From NCBI GenBank assembly GCA_026018925.1, contig JAKSZU010000007.1, forward strand, positions 100,856,860-100,920,859: a stretch of DNA of 64,000 nt, in the 5' to 3' direction. The position numbers were made by a program, and so were the translations under genes. Positions 43,773 to 54,186 of this stretch are shown piece after piece (positions within the stretch are counted from its first letter, which is position 1; every line of letters starts with the position of its first letter). The notes beneath the pieces were generated by a model. The model was not told where the DNA came from, searched no databases, and saw only the letters and a program-made list of their open reading frames with translations. This stretch comes from Tupaia tana. Taxonomy: Eukaryota; Chordata; Mammalia; Scandentia; Tupaiidae.

Positions 43773-44384
43773 AAGTATATAGCCTGAATCCAATCACAGT
43801 GAAGCATCAGAAAAATCCAAATCAAGGAAGACTACCAAAAAAGTGCTTTGTATGCTTCAAAAATGTGTGTCCTGGAAACAAAGAAAGAAAGATAAAGAGA
43901 ATATAAACTTGGCCAAAATAAAGTCCAAACTAGAAGGGAGCAGTGGGAATAAAGGTAGAAATCGTGAAACGCTTTGGCGAGGACCACATAAGTCTGGCAA
44001 CTGACTTGACTCAGGTGAAGGAAGACAGCCATAAACACTCCAGGGTTCGAATGTGGGAGAATGGACAAGGGCAGTGTCATTTCAGGCACAGAGAAGAGGG
44101 TGAGTCTTCTGGACACAGCCCAAGGCATCACGCTGAGCTGGGTTAGAACAAGTGTTAGCACGGAGCTCACAGAGAGTAAGAGCTGAAGCGCATCGACTGC
44201 TGCGTCCTTCCCTGGGCACTGAGGTTCTGTGAGTAAAGAAGAATCTCAAAAACAAAACCCAGAAAGTACATTTTAGATGTAGTGTAATTAGGAGAGGCCT
44301 TCTAAAAGAATATACTTAAGAACTGAAAGGCTAAGAAGTCAACCAAAGAACCAGAGTTTGAAGATACAAAAGTTTACAGGAAAA

Positions 44385-45605
44385 GTTTTTTTATTTTTTG
44401 AGATCCAATATAACTTTAGTTTTAATAAATAAAGCATATCCGTGGTTTAGACAGTAAATCACGTTTATAGACGAGGAAACCTTCTAGGCCCACACAGGTA
44501 ACAGGGAAGCGACTACTGCTGGAAGGGTGCCTGCCCTACATGCAGCTGAAGCCTCAGAGCAGAGACCCGGCAGGACAGAACATCAGGTGCCCCTGGAGAC
44601 CAGGTCCCCGGACCCTGGGAATAACAGAGGGCTGGGTGACGTCCAGGCAACCGCCAGCTGACCCCCTCACCATCCTGCCACAGAACAGCTCCAGGCCGTG
44701 TTCTTCTGGGGTGCACTAGAGGTAGGACCTCGATCATATGAAATGGAATGTTCTCCCATCATTACCAGCCAGGCCAAGGGCACTGGCCTACAGGTCAGTA
44801 CAAAACAATAACCAAACAGCAAAGGAGAAGGTACAGAGAGGACTTTGTTTCTTCAGATTCTCAGAAAGCTCCACAGTAGAGCAGTAGAGGGACTCCACCT
44901 CCCCAAGGCTTCGTCCAAAGGCTTCCTATTGGCATTTGCACCAAACAAGGCTCCCCAGACTTCCGGCATCACCTGGTGGGCTATGAGATCCACTTGGTTT
45001 TCTAGGGTGTTGGAAACCTTTATCTGACGACCCCCATTGTAGATCTCAACTCCGCAGTTATAATCTCAGGCAGGAATGCCTCCTGATCGACCTGGACATC
45101 AATGTCTTTTTTGGTGGCGATCTTGTACATAGCGATAGCTTTCTGCACCGCGGCCTTTACCAGAGGGAAACCTTATTTCCTCCAATGAACAATCATTCGG
45201 GGCCCTGACAACCGGTACAAGCCCTGGAGGACCAGTCCGTCCAGCAGCACCTGTGCCTGGCTGTGTCTTTCGTCACCTTGCTGAGTCTCTGCTTTGTTTC
45301 ATTCAGAAAGTCTGTGATACGGTCATCTCTGCTCTGAGGACCTTAAGCCTTGCTGGATTCATCAAATTAGACATCTGCATTTTGTCCTGCACGCGGTCTG
45401 TCTTTCTTTCTTCTAACATTCCATAACCTTCAGTCTTTGAGTTTGCACAATGACCTTTCTCAATGCTGAACTCTTCTTCTGCCTTTGCATCTACTTCTTC
45501 CGCTTTCTCACCGACTTCTTGCTCAACGAAAGCCATCACGTGCTTGATTTGCTTCTGCACGCCGGCATCACGGAGGGCCATGGCAAAAGTGATGCCAGGC
45601 CACTG
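44385..45605 (-). pseudogene. ATP6V1E1P: Processed pseudogene of ATP6V1E1 (V-ATPase subunit E1)
   Basis: From an ATG near 45581 the minus strand encodes [18 protein letters not shown] and [19 protein letters not shown], close to the start of V-ATPase subunit E1. Further on it reads LDGLVLQGLYRL, then [18 protein letters not shown] and VDQEAFLPE, and finally [18 protein letters not shown], the conserved C terminus. There are no introns, and an A-rich tail (T-rich on the plus strand) sits near 44384-44400, with an ATTAAA-type signal just upstream. The copy is dead: the frame shifts in the region after EKGHC and again after KVLRAEM (near 45310), a stop follows HWRK where human has RCRKQDFPLVK, and the terminal stop after PLD is lost. 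It lies in a POU2F1 intron in the same orientation. Confidence 0.92.
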
Positions 45606-46039
45606 AGCACACTTGAGTTGAGGTTTCTCAAGGAGAAATTTTTATGTGGTTTTATTTAAATTATGATGTTCCTGGGCAACACTTTATTGTAGACCAGAAC
45701 TTAGTCTTAAAGTACTGTCTCACGGGTCATTAGTTACAAGGAGGAAAAAAGCTCTCTTTATCATATACAAATTGGATAAATGATACCTTAATCAAATGAT
45801 CAAACTTAACATCATAATGGGACAAGGTAATGTATCATGATATCATATCATGACAATATCACTGAAGACAAAGATAGGATGAGGAATTTTTCTGGATTAA
45901 AAAAGACTACATGTATATATGACAACTAAATCAAGTTACAGATTGAATCACAGATAGAAAATATTTAAATATGGACCATCTATTAGAAAATAATATTGTA
46001 TCGATGCTAATTTCTTAAACTTTAACTCTGTAGAGTAGT

Positions 46040-46307
46040 TTTTTTTTTTTTTTTTTTTTTTTGAGAGGTTTTTGCTATAGGGCGCGTGCCAGACAGACAG
46101 AGAGAGACATAGAGACAGAAAGCGAGAAATCACCCCCCAGGGGGGATGGTCACGCCGCAATCCCTTCTCCTCCATTCTCCTCTCGGGATCTTGGGCACGC
46201 ACGCACACGTGCCCGGCGTGAGTTTTAAGCCGCCGGGTCCAGGACGCGAACCGCGGTCGACTATGTGGGAGTCCAGCGACATAGCCATTACACTAACTGC
46301 TGGTCCC
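46040..46307 (-). mobile_element. SINE-A copy with TSD, left arm of an inverted pair
   Basis: T23 is followed by GAGAGGTTTTTGCTATAGGG. A short segment with CGCTCGCC is missing, and the copy ends AACTGCTGGTCCC. The TSD CTCTGTAGAGTAGTTTT flanks it (46026 and 46308). Confidence 0.95.
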
Positions 46308-46342
46308 TCTGTAGAGTAGTTTTATAAGAGGATGTAGATTTT

Positions 46343-46591
46343 GGGACCAGCAGTTAGCGTAATGGCTATGTCGCTGGACTCCCACGTAGTCGACCGTGGT
46401 TCGAGTCCCGGACCCGGCGGCTTAAACTCACGCCGGGCGCGTGTGCGTGCGTGCCCAAGATCCCGAGAGGAGAATGGAGGAGAAGGGATTGCGGCGTGGC
46501 CATCCCCCCTGGGGGGTGATTTCCTGCTTTCTATCTCTCTGTCTCTCTCTGTCTGTCTGGCGAGCGCACGCGTCCTATAGCAAAAACCTCT

Positions 46592-46635
<44 letters not shown>
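46343..46635 (+). mobile_element. SINE-A copy, near consensus, A tail of about 45, right arm of an inverted pair
   Basis: Head GGGACCAGCAGTTAGCGTAA, B-box GGTTCGAGTCC, palindrome CCCCCCTGGGGGG, end CCTATAGCAAAAACCTCTC, then A44 or so. The TSD GGATGTAGATTTT is at 46330-46342 and 46636-46648. Little decay, so probably recent. Confidence 0.97.
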
Positions 46636-46639
<4 letters not shown>

Positions 46640-46894
46640 GTAGATTTTAGGAAAAACAAGTTCAAGTACTTAGAAATAAACGGGCATATTGTCTGCACGT
46701 TTAGTAAGAGCCAGTTGTGTCTGTGTGCACACAGCGAGAGCGAGCTGAGGCAGGAAGGTGAAAAGGTAAGCGGTGATGGGTCCGCGTGAAGGGCATATGA
46801 CGAAAACTGTTCTATTCTGGTAACTCTTCTGTAGATTTGAAAGTTTTCAAAATAGAAAGTAAAAAAAAGAAAATGTGAGAGCATTCCTCTACCA

Positions 46895-47090
46895 TTCTTA
46901 TTTGGCTAGTTTCCCAAATCCTTCAAGACTCAGTTCAAAACCCACCTGATATATGGTCAATGGTATGACCATCTAAACTGAACTTATCACGTCTCCCTCT
47001 CTATACCCAGACGTCTTCCTAATCATTCACCTACTCATTTATCCAGCCCCTATCAGATCTGGGACCTTCAGTAAAAGCTGGCCATGCAGG
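46895..47090 (+). mobile_element. L2 relic
   Basis: ATCCTTCAAGACTCAGTTCA and AAACCCACCTGATATATG match the L2 phrase 'cctccaagactcagctcaaa'. Later parts are weak. Confidence 0.55.
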
Positions 47091-47216
47091 TAAGTAAGAA
47101 GGTACTGCCTGCTGCCTCCACAGCATCTCTTTGAATCTGTGGCTAGAAAGTGGGCTTCAAGAACAGCTTCCTAGAATTTTGCCTGTTTTCAATGAGAAAA
47201 CCATTTGTTTAACGAT

Positions 47217-47374
47217 GACTTATTTAATCTTACTCATTATTATTATTATTTTATTGCGAGGGGACACATGCTCTCACCAGAAAGTGAGAGGGAAAGGGAG
47301 AAAGTAAGCCACCAGGTCTGGGACTCGAATTGTGGTCAGCCAGTGCCTTCACCACCACACTGCTCACTGGCCCT
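47217..47374 (-). mobile_element. SINE-C copy
   Basis: TTATTATTATTATTTTATTG, GGGACTCGAATTGTGGTCAG and the CTCACTGGCCC end are present, with a short deletion after the B-box. Confidence 0.8.
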
Positions 47375-47458
47375 GAGAAGACCTTCTTTTACAGTTCAGG
47401 TAGTGTGATGGCATATTTTGATGAAAAGACTAGAGTAGTAACCTGTTCACATGAATTA

Positions 47459-47587
47459 TTTAATTTTATTTTAATTAATTAATTAATTAATTAAATTTAA
47501 TTATTTTATTTATTTTTATTTAATTTTTATTTATTCATTCATTTATTGTAATTTGATCAGAGACACACACAGAGAGGGAAAGTGATG
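47459..47587 (-). mobile_element. SINE-C 3' fragment with an AT-rich TTAA-repeat tail
   Basis: TTAATTAATTAATTAATTAA, AATTTGATCAGAGACACACA and CAGAGAGGGAAAGTGA correspond to the reversed tail and TC-rich part of SINE-C. The head is absent (5' truncation). The TTAATTAA run is self-complementary. Confidence 0.75.
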
Positions 47588-47984
47588 GTGTGTTTTACTG
47601 AATCAGCTCCACTACTGCCACGGGCACTGGCCTAGCACCAGGACTATCCACACGACAAAGCACACAGTCTAAGCGTTAACTGAGTTCCAGGTTACAAGAC
47701 GTGCAAAGTACTGCTCTGATACCTAACTGTGAACGCAAGTCAAAGAGCTGAGACACCTGATAATCCATCTCCCGGCTACTTCCACTGCTTGATTTCTACT
47801 GACAACCAGCTCTCGTCTTCCAAGACACTCGGGCAGCCAGTGTTTGTTTTTGTATTCCCTCTCCCTCTACTTGATAGCTAAAACACAGATGACTAGACTC
47901 CACAGCCTATTCTAGACTGGGGGTCAGGGGGGATCATGTGATATAAGGTTAATAAAGCTGAGCTAAATCTTCTTATCCCCCTCC

Positions 47985-48223
47985 CTTTTAAGGTTTTAAC
48001 ATAGGGCGCATACACTCACAAGAAAAAGAGAGAGCGACAAAGAGAGGGAAAGTGAGAAATCACCCCCTGGGAAGATGGTCACGCCACAACCCCTTCCTCT
48101 TGCGATTTTAGGCACACATGCACATGAGCCTGGCCTGATTTTCAAGCCGCCAGGTCCAAGACTCGAACTGCGGTAACCATGTGGGAGCCTGCTCGCGCTA
48201 ACCCCATGCCACCTGCCGGCCCA
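47985..48223 (-). mobile_element. SINE-B copy
   Basis: GGTTTTAACATAGGGCGCAT, TTTTCAAGCCGCCAGGTCC and the GCCACCTGCCGGCCC end. Confidence 0.82.
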
Positions 48224-48497
48224 CACTGAGGGAAATCCCAGTGAACACCAAGTGAGGTTCACAGTCAAGCAAAGGCGCTGAGTGGCTGCCTAAGTCAGGA
48301 TGGTCTGAAACCCTTTCAAAGGAGGGTGTGAGCTTTGGCTCAGAGCCGGGCACAGCAGGCCCCGGTCACGGTAGCACATCGTTTTGGATGACTCTGGTAA
48401 TTTGCCACCTTCAGTTAGCCAGCAGACAGTCGATGCTCATAATACCATTAACCCAGGTGTTACACACATTCTGTTTTTAACAAGGGATCCTCCTCCC

Positions 48498-48533
48498 CCC
48501 CAGCCCCCCCCCCCCCCCACACACACACACACA
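48498..48533 (+). repeat. Poly-C followed by (CA)n
   Basis: C-rich run interrupted by one AG, then about seven CA units. Confidence 0.95.
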
Positions 48534-48656
48534 ATGGCTCTCCACTCAACTAAACTACAGGATCACACACTAACAATTCATGTGAGAACTTCCCCAGGCC
48601 CTGGCTTTTTATGCTCCCGTCTGCCCTGACCCTGCCCACTGAGCAGAACACGCTAC

Positions 48657-48757
48657 CTGATGGAGATGTCCAAGGAAAGCCTGGGCCTGGGCTGTTGAGA
48701 TTGCTCCTCCGACAGGCACGGGCTGCTTCTGAAAGTCCAGGCCATTGGTCTGTGTGC
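48657..48757 (-). CDS. POU2F1: POU2F1 coding exon (first in window): N-terminal region
   Basis: The exon encodes [17 protein letters not shown] followed by [16 protein letters not shown], the known N-terminal part of Oct-1 at about human residues 20-53. The acceptor reads TCTCTAG|GC and the donor CATCAG|GTAGCG. The donor is a non-consensus GTAGCG, so it may be weak. The exon starts two bases into a Gly codon, matching the expected GDGNTG end of an exon outside the window. The 101 bp are two bases plus 33 codons. The upstream exon with the Met start was not found between here and the right edge. Confidence 0.95.
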
Positions 48758-48759
48758 CT

Positions 48760-49620
48760 AGAGAACAAGCACAATAATGATGACGATTACAAGGAATAAA
48801 CTCAAACAGAATAAAGCACTGGCCTTAATTACCAACATTCCTAAGTTTCCTATTGAATAGAAGTACTTTTCTGAGTAACTCCAAGAAGAGACTCTACAGT
48901 AAAACAATTTCTCTTCTAAAGGTAGGAGGTAGGACAACTACAGGAATGCTGATTTTTACAGAAACAAAAATGTAAATAATGACTTACAATTTTAAGAAAG
49001 CATGAGAGAATTCGGATGTGAGGAGAGGGACTGGAGCCATCACATCATGGGTTGAAAAGGCACGATAGTTAAGACGGCTTTAAGCAAGAGATCATTATCG
49101 CTCTCTACAGCAGGGAGACAGAGTTCCAGAGCGGTACCCACACTCGTCTACTCTCACCCTGCTCGTCATCTGGCTTGGCCAGAAGGAACTCACTGCTGAT
49201 TTTGCCAACAGCAAGGACTTAGTATTTATTCAAACACTTTAATGAATGGCAAATTACAGTACAAACAGCCCCTTACATGATTAGCATAAGAAAAATAAAA
49301 CAGTTGTACTAATTTGATCAGTCCCAAGGAATAGATTGCTGCACATTCCATTAGCGAGGGCTCTTCGGTAACTGTTTTCAAGATGTTACACCAGCGTCTA
49401 ACCACCTAGCTGTGATGTGACGTCGGAATAACACTAACGCACTGAAAGACAGGCCGTTCCACTGCCCACAAATATCTTCCAAGGGTACCATAAATTGTTT
49501 TCAAAGTACTAAAGCCAGTTATTTAGAAAAAAAGTCAAAATACTTTGTACTAAATACAATACAAAATAAAATTTAAGTAGAATCACTTCCATAAGCCACA
49601 CATAGAAGTTTCACTATTTC
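48760..49620. other. Intron upstream of the first exon seen, no element recognised
   Basis: SINE-free. Checked for the missing N-terminal exon (MNNPSETSKPSMESG); not found. Confidence 0.5.
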
Positions 49621-49621
49621 A

Positions 49622-49858
49622 TTTTTTAAATTTTGACAAGAGCACATGAGAGTGCTCTTGCACACGCGAGAATGACAGCGACAGAGCAAGAGAGAGTGTG
49701 GCACCCTCCATGAGGTCTGCTCGTGCCACAACCCCTTCCTCCAGCCTTCCAGCCCACTGGATCTTGGGACTTGTGTGCATGCCCCACGTGTTTCAGGCTC
49801 CTGGGCCAGGGATCTGAGCTCTGATTACCTTGTGAGATCCAGCTTCCCATGCACAGAA
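49622..49858 (-). mobile_element. SINE-E copy
   Basis: GACAAGAGCACATGAGAGTG, GTGCCACAACCCCTTCCTCC and GATCCAGCTTCCCATGCACA are the recognisable parts. Confidence 0.5.
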
Positions 49859-49987
49859 CCTACCATTGTCCCATGGGGCCAATCTGGTTTTATATTTTGA
49901 AGTTGTCCATTTTGACATCAATTGCTATCTCTGTCTCCATACAAGAAATCATTACCTATGTGAATATCTTCAGACTATGCACCACAG

Positions 49988-50192
49988 GGGCTGGGCGATG
50001 GTGCCAAACTACGTGAGCCTGACTCACATGGGAAGGTTCGAGGTTCATGTCCAGAGACTTCCCTGAGTCCCCCAGCCATGCATGCACCCATGATCTGTGG
50101 ATGGCGAAGACTGAGTGGTGGACTATGTTATGAAGACCCTGATGGTGGTGCTGTCTCTATGTCTCTCTTGCTCACATAAGAAATAAACTTAG
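49988..50192 (+). mobile_element. SINE-E copy
   Basis: GGGGCTGGGCGATGGTGCCA, GGAAGGTTCGAGGTTCATGT and CTGTCTCTATGTCTCTCTTG, with an AAGAAATAAACTTAG end. Confidence 0.55.
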
Positions 50193-50194
50193 AA

Positions 50195-50620
50195 AAAGTA
50201 TGTACCATCAGATCATTAATCACAGTCCAGTAAAACTGGGCAAATGTCTACATACTGGTAGAGAATGAGGCTCAAGATGAGTCAATAAGGCCAAAGGGAA
50301 GTGAGATCTTGAAATACAGAGACAAGACTTAGGAGATCAGTGCACCATGCATACAAAGTCTTCCAGAGCCAAACACGCACTCTCATGGAGTTTCCACAGA
50401 AATTCAACCTGCTGGCTCCACTTTCAAGTTCCCATAAAAACAGCAAGATGTAAGACATGGCACACTAAGTAACACAAGACTGACTCATTTCTCGTATCCC
50501 TGGTACGATGTTCTGCTCATATTAAGTGCCCTGGCTCTGCCTCTTGTCGGAAATGGGATGAAGGTATAGTGTTTGTATTTTAAGTTTTTAATTTTAAGTA
50601 ATTTATTTTAAAGTTTAAAA
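50195..50620. other. Intron, nothing recognised
   Basis: No element or exon identified. Confidence 0.45.
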
Positions 50621-50624
50621 TAAA

Positions 50625-50833
50625 CAGAGAGAGACATAGAGACAGAAAGCAAGAAGTCACTCCCCAGGGGGGATGGCCATGCTGCAATCCCTTCTCCTCC
50701 ATTCCCCTCTCGGGATCTTGGGCACACATGCACACGCGCCCGGCATGAGTTTAAGCCACCAGGTCCGGGATGTGAACCGCAGTCGACTACGTGGGAGTCC
50801 AGCGACATAGCCATTACGCTAACTGCTGGTCCC
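50625..50833 (-). mobile_element. SINE-A copy lacking its 3' end
   Basis: The sequence begins at ACAGAGAGAGACATAGAGAC, so the CCTATAG end and the A tail are missing. The rest runs normally to AACTGCTGGTCCC. Confidence 0.9.
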
Positions 50834-50926
50834 GACCAAAACTTTTTTAATAAAGTGCTTGGGTCTCCACTGGAAGGGGAGGGGATATAAAAAGCAGACA
50901 CTGGATAGAAATATTCTTGTACATAT

Positions 50927-51182
50927 GGAACCAGCAGATGGCATAATGGTCACGTCGCTGGACTCCATGTAGTTGACGCAGTTTGAGTCTTGGACCTGGT
51001 GGCTTCAAACTCACGCTGGACGAGTGTGTGCGTGTGCCCCAAATCCTGAGAGGAGAACACAGGAGAAGGGACCGCAGCACGGCCCTCCCCGTGGTTGGGA
51101 TTTCTCATTTTCTGTCTCTCTGGAAAGTGCATGCACCCTATAGCAAAAAATTTCTCAAAAAAAAAAAAAAAAAAAAAAAGAG
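50927..51182 (+). mobile_element. SINE-A' like copy with TSD
   Basis: GGAACCAGCAGATGGCATAA is the head and ACCCTATAGCAAAAAATTTC the end, followed by A22 and a GA repeat. The TSD AATATTCTTGTACATA occurs at about 50911-50926 and 51204-51219. Confidence 0.92.
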
Positions 51183-51344
51183 AGAGAGAGAGAGAGAGAA
51201 AGGAATATTCTTGTACATAAGTGACCTAAGCTAGGCCACAGGAGACAGAGGAGACTGGCACACATACCCCAGGGGCCCTGGGGTGTGAGATGGGTATGAG
51301 AGACAGAGACGTTGGGAGGCAAAACCAAATGACATTTGATCTTT

Positions 51345-51623
51345 TTTATAATTTTAATTTTAAATTTTTTTGGAGAGGTTTTTGCTATAGGGCACGTGCA
51401 CTCACCAGAAAGACAGAGAGAGAAAGAGAGACAGAAAGCAAGAAGTCACCCCCCAGGGGGGATGGCCACGCCGCAATCCCTTCTCCTCCATTCTCCTCTC
51501 AGGATCTTGGGCACGCACGCACACACGCCCGGCGTGAGTTTTAAGCCACCGGGTCTGGGACGCGAATCGCAGTCAACTATGTGGGAGTCCAGCGACATAG
51601 CCATTACGCTAACTGCTGGTCCC
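51345..51623 (-). mobile_element. SINE-A copy with TSD
   Basis: TTTTTGCTATAGGGCACGTG to an AACTGCTGGTCCC end. AAATGACATTTGATCTT at 51328-51344 matches AAATGACATTTCATTTGATC after the copy. Confidence 0.93.
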
Positions 51624-52044
51624 AAATGACATTTCATTTGATCTTGTGTGCCTGGAAACATAGGAGCATGAAAATAAGACAGAGATTAACAAATCATAGA
51701 AGGCGGATTATGTAAGACTAAACTAAGATTTGTGAGAGTTTGAGAAACACTGACAAACATCTAAGAAAATGGCCCATAAGGCATTTAAAATGACAAGGGT
51801 CATGCTATTGGGTCGTCAGAAGTCATGATGCAGTTTTGCATTGAAAAAATAGGTCATGCTTTTCCAACAACCCACTATCACTGAGCTGAACCTCAGAGAT
51901 CTCGCATTTAAAGCTCGAAGCAATCCTGAGTGAACTGCTCATGACGCCAGAGCTCCGTGGTGGAAGAGGCAAGTTACAAGGACTGAGTCCCTACAGCCTA
52001 TCTCACCACTCACAGCGTGAGAGCTGAGGGCTGGCGCTGAAGCC

Positions 52045-52200
52045 CAGTGTTGGGGGAGCTCGACCCCAGCAAGATGGAGAAATGGAGGAAGGACTGTGGT
52101 GTGATCATGCCTCACTGGAGGCCACACCCCACCCCATCCCTGCCTCTCTCTGGCAAGCACAGGCACGCTCTGGCAAATGTCTCGTCCTTCCGAATAAATG
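52045..52200 (+). mobile_element. SINE-D 3' part
   Basis: AAGATGGAGAAATGGAGGAA, GGACTGTGGTGTGATCATGC and CACGCTCTGGCAAATG resemble the SINE-D copies at 2929 and 58749. Confidence 0.45.
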
Positions 52201-52606
52201 GGCACGCTGAAAACGCAGGGTGAAGACAAGGAGACAGCCATATCAGCAGACATAAAGACCAACAGAGTTAGAGGAAGAGCAGTTTAAAAAGTTAGGAAAG
52301 AACTCCAGACCAGTGAATCCAAGGAGGAGCCAGGAGAGAAAGCTACGAAACAGAGGGGTCTAATACTGCCCACAGTATGGAGAAGGAGCAGAGCCCTGAG
52401 AGAGAAACTAGCCCAAAGAAAATAGAAAGAGGCAAGCAGAAAGACCAGTAATGAAAGAGGAAAAAACCAACCAGGAAACAATAGAAAAATCAACTTTATT
52501 TCAAAACAATCACATACTTGTAAACTACTGGTAAAATGAACTGGAGAGGAGCAAATAAACAATTTAAGGAGAACAAAAAAGACATAATCAGAAACCACGC
52601 ACATGC

Positions 52607-52792
52607 GAGCCAGCTCTGCAGTGCGCGGTTCAATGCTGTGCAGAGACGCCAGATCTCACGTGGCCGGCCAGGGTCTGAGTCCTGGTCCCGGTGGCTTGGA
52701 AAACATGCCGGGTACAGAATCATGACAGGTCGGAGAGCTGGAGGAAAGGGGACTGCAGCATGGCACTCTCTCCATTCTCTCAAGGAACAAAC
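52607..52792 (+). mobile_element. SINE-B/D relic
   Basis: CCAGATCTCACGTGGCCGGC, GTCTGAGTCCTGGTCCCGGT and GACTGCAGCATGGCACTCTC are recognisable. The head is degraded. Confidence 0.5.
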
Positions 52793-53029
52793 CACGCTAG
52801 GCTTTCACTGCCTTTTCCAGAAAACAACAAAACACTTTCTAACTTATTTGATAAGGTCAGCATCAAGTTGAGACTGTAACCTGACAAAGAAAAGTGTGAA
52901 AAAGGAGGGGGAGAAAAGCCAATTTCATTCATAAACATATATGGAAGAATCCTAAGTAATTGCAAACCTAATCTTAGTAAGATAAAATATTGTGACTATG
53001 GTAGATTTATTCCAGAATAGAAGGTTGGT

Positions 53030-53495
53030 TGTGTGGAAGGCCACATATTAGATCTTACACAAGAACAACCGTCCATTTTGTTCCCTTACCCTAACACGGC
53101 TGTCTGCTTCTGTAAACCAGCTTGGTCTCCCCAGGAGAAAATAGCTTGTGCTAGCCATACAGAAAACCGTATCCGACGACATCCTGTACCTGCTACTGTC
53201 TTCGCTAACTCGCCCGAAACCCTTTTGTTTAGCAATGGAACTGCTTGCATGGAAACCCCACTCCCCTCAGAAATAATTAACCTGCTTGATTCAGCTTCAG
53301 TAACTGCTTGCATAGAAACTCCCGGTAACTAACCCCCTATAAAAAGACTACTCAAACTTCGGTCAGGGCTACAGTTGTGACTCTTGGCGTCCCCCAACCC
53401 CCAGGCTCAAACTTTAGTCGCTGGCCAGCTAATAAAGACTCCCTTTAAACTTAATCTGGCTTTGGTGGTCGTTCATTTGGTTGCACTCTTCAACA
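53030..53495 (+). mobile_element. Fossil retroviral solo LTR (class I, ERV1 type)
   Basis: The block runs from TGTGTGGAAGG to CTCTTCAACA. A TATA-like CTATAAAAAG lies near 53338 and a polyadenylation signal AATAAAGACTCC near 53431, followed by a U5-like stretch ending TTCATTTGGTTGCAC. The layout fits a gammaretrovirus-like LTR. No internal proviral region adjoins it, so it is a solo LTR. It looks less decayed than the MaLR at 43.2 kb and so younger. TSD not certain. Confidence 0.8.
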
Positions 53496-53524
53496 ATTGG
53501 AGGCTTAAAAAAAATCAATTGAGG

Positions 53525-53806
53525 AGGACCAGCAGTTAGTATAATTGCTATGTCACTGAATTCTCATGTAGTCGACCGCGGTTCGACTCCCGGACCCGGT
53601 GGCTTAAACTCATACCGGACGCGTGTGCCGTGGGTGCCCAAGATCCCGAGGAGAATGGAGCAGAAGGGATTGCGGCATAGCCATCCCCCCGGGGGGTGAT
53701 TTCTCGCTTTCTATCTCTCTTTCTTTCTGGCGAGCACACGTGCCCTGTGCTCGCCCCTGTAGCAAAAACTTCTCCAAAAAGAAAATAATAATAAATAAAT
53801 AAATAA
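53525..53806 (+). mobile_element. SINE-A copy, first of a serial cluster
   Basis: Head AGGACCAGCAGTTAGTATAA and B-box GGTTCGACTCC. The 3' end has a small duplication (GTGCCCTGTGCTCGCCCCTG) before TAGCAAAAACTTCTC. It is preceded by AATCAATTGAGGAGG and followed by AATCGATTGAGGGAG. Confidence 0.93.
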
Positions 53807-53819
53807 ATCGATTGAGGGA

Positions 53820-53987
53820 GGGGCCAGCAGGTGGTGTGGTGGCTAAAGGGACTGGACTCCCACATGGCCGACTGTGGTTGGGTCCTGGACCTGGTGGCTT
53901 TCTCTCTCTCTCTCTGTCCCTCTCTAGTCAAATTAAAATAAATGAATAAAATAAATAAATGAAGTTAAATAACCTGACTCTTAAAAA
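53820..53987 (+). mobile_element. SINE-C copy, second of the cluster
   Basis: GGGGCCAGCAGGTGGTGTGG head, tail AGTCAAATTAAAATAAATGA. The right flank is ATTGATTGAGGG. Confidence 0.9.
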
Positions 53988-53999
53988 ATATTGATTGAG

Positions 54000-54101
54000 G
54001 GGGGCCAGCAGGTGGAGTGGTGGTTAAGGACAGTGAACTCCCACATGGCTGACCATGATTCAAGTCCCGGACCTGGCGGCTTGCTTTCTCAGTTTCCTTC
54101 C

Positions 54102-54186
<85 letters not shown>

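Larger units (their letters stand above)
7704..48757 (-). other. POU2F1: POU2F1 (Oct-1) gene, internal part: 11 coding exons and their introns
   Basis: POU2F1 is a widely expressed nuclear transcription factor that binds the octamer ATTTGCAT through a two-part POU domain. It regulates histone H2B, snRNA, immunoglobulin and housekeeping genes. Eleven exons read on the minus strand, all with GT donors and AG acceptors. Their lengths are 101, 54, 120, 195, 127, 95, 174, 142, 146, 180 and 106 bp, and the phases join exactly. The conceptual product matches remembered human and mouse Oct-1 from just after the N-terminal start region to the segment after the homeodomain. The start codon and the long final Ser/Thr/Ala-rich exons were looked for and not found, so the gene extends beyond both edges. 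Introns are dense in SINEs of both orientations. Confidence 0.97.

Noticed and set aside
46343-46420. tRNA gene from A-box and B-box motifs
   Set aside because: The stems of the anticodon and T arms do not pair well and the unit continues into the SINE body, so it is a tRNA-derived SINE head.
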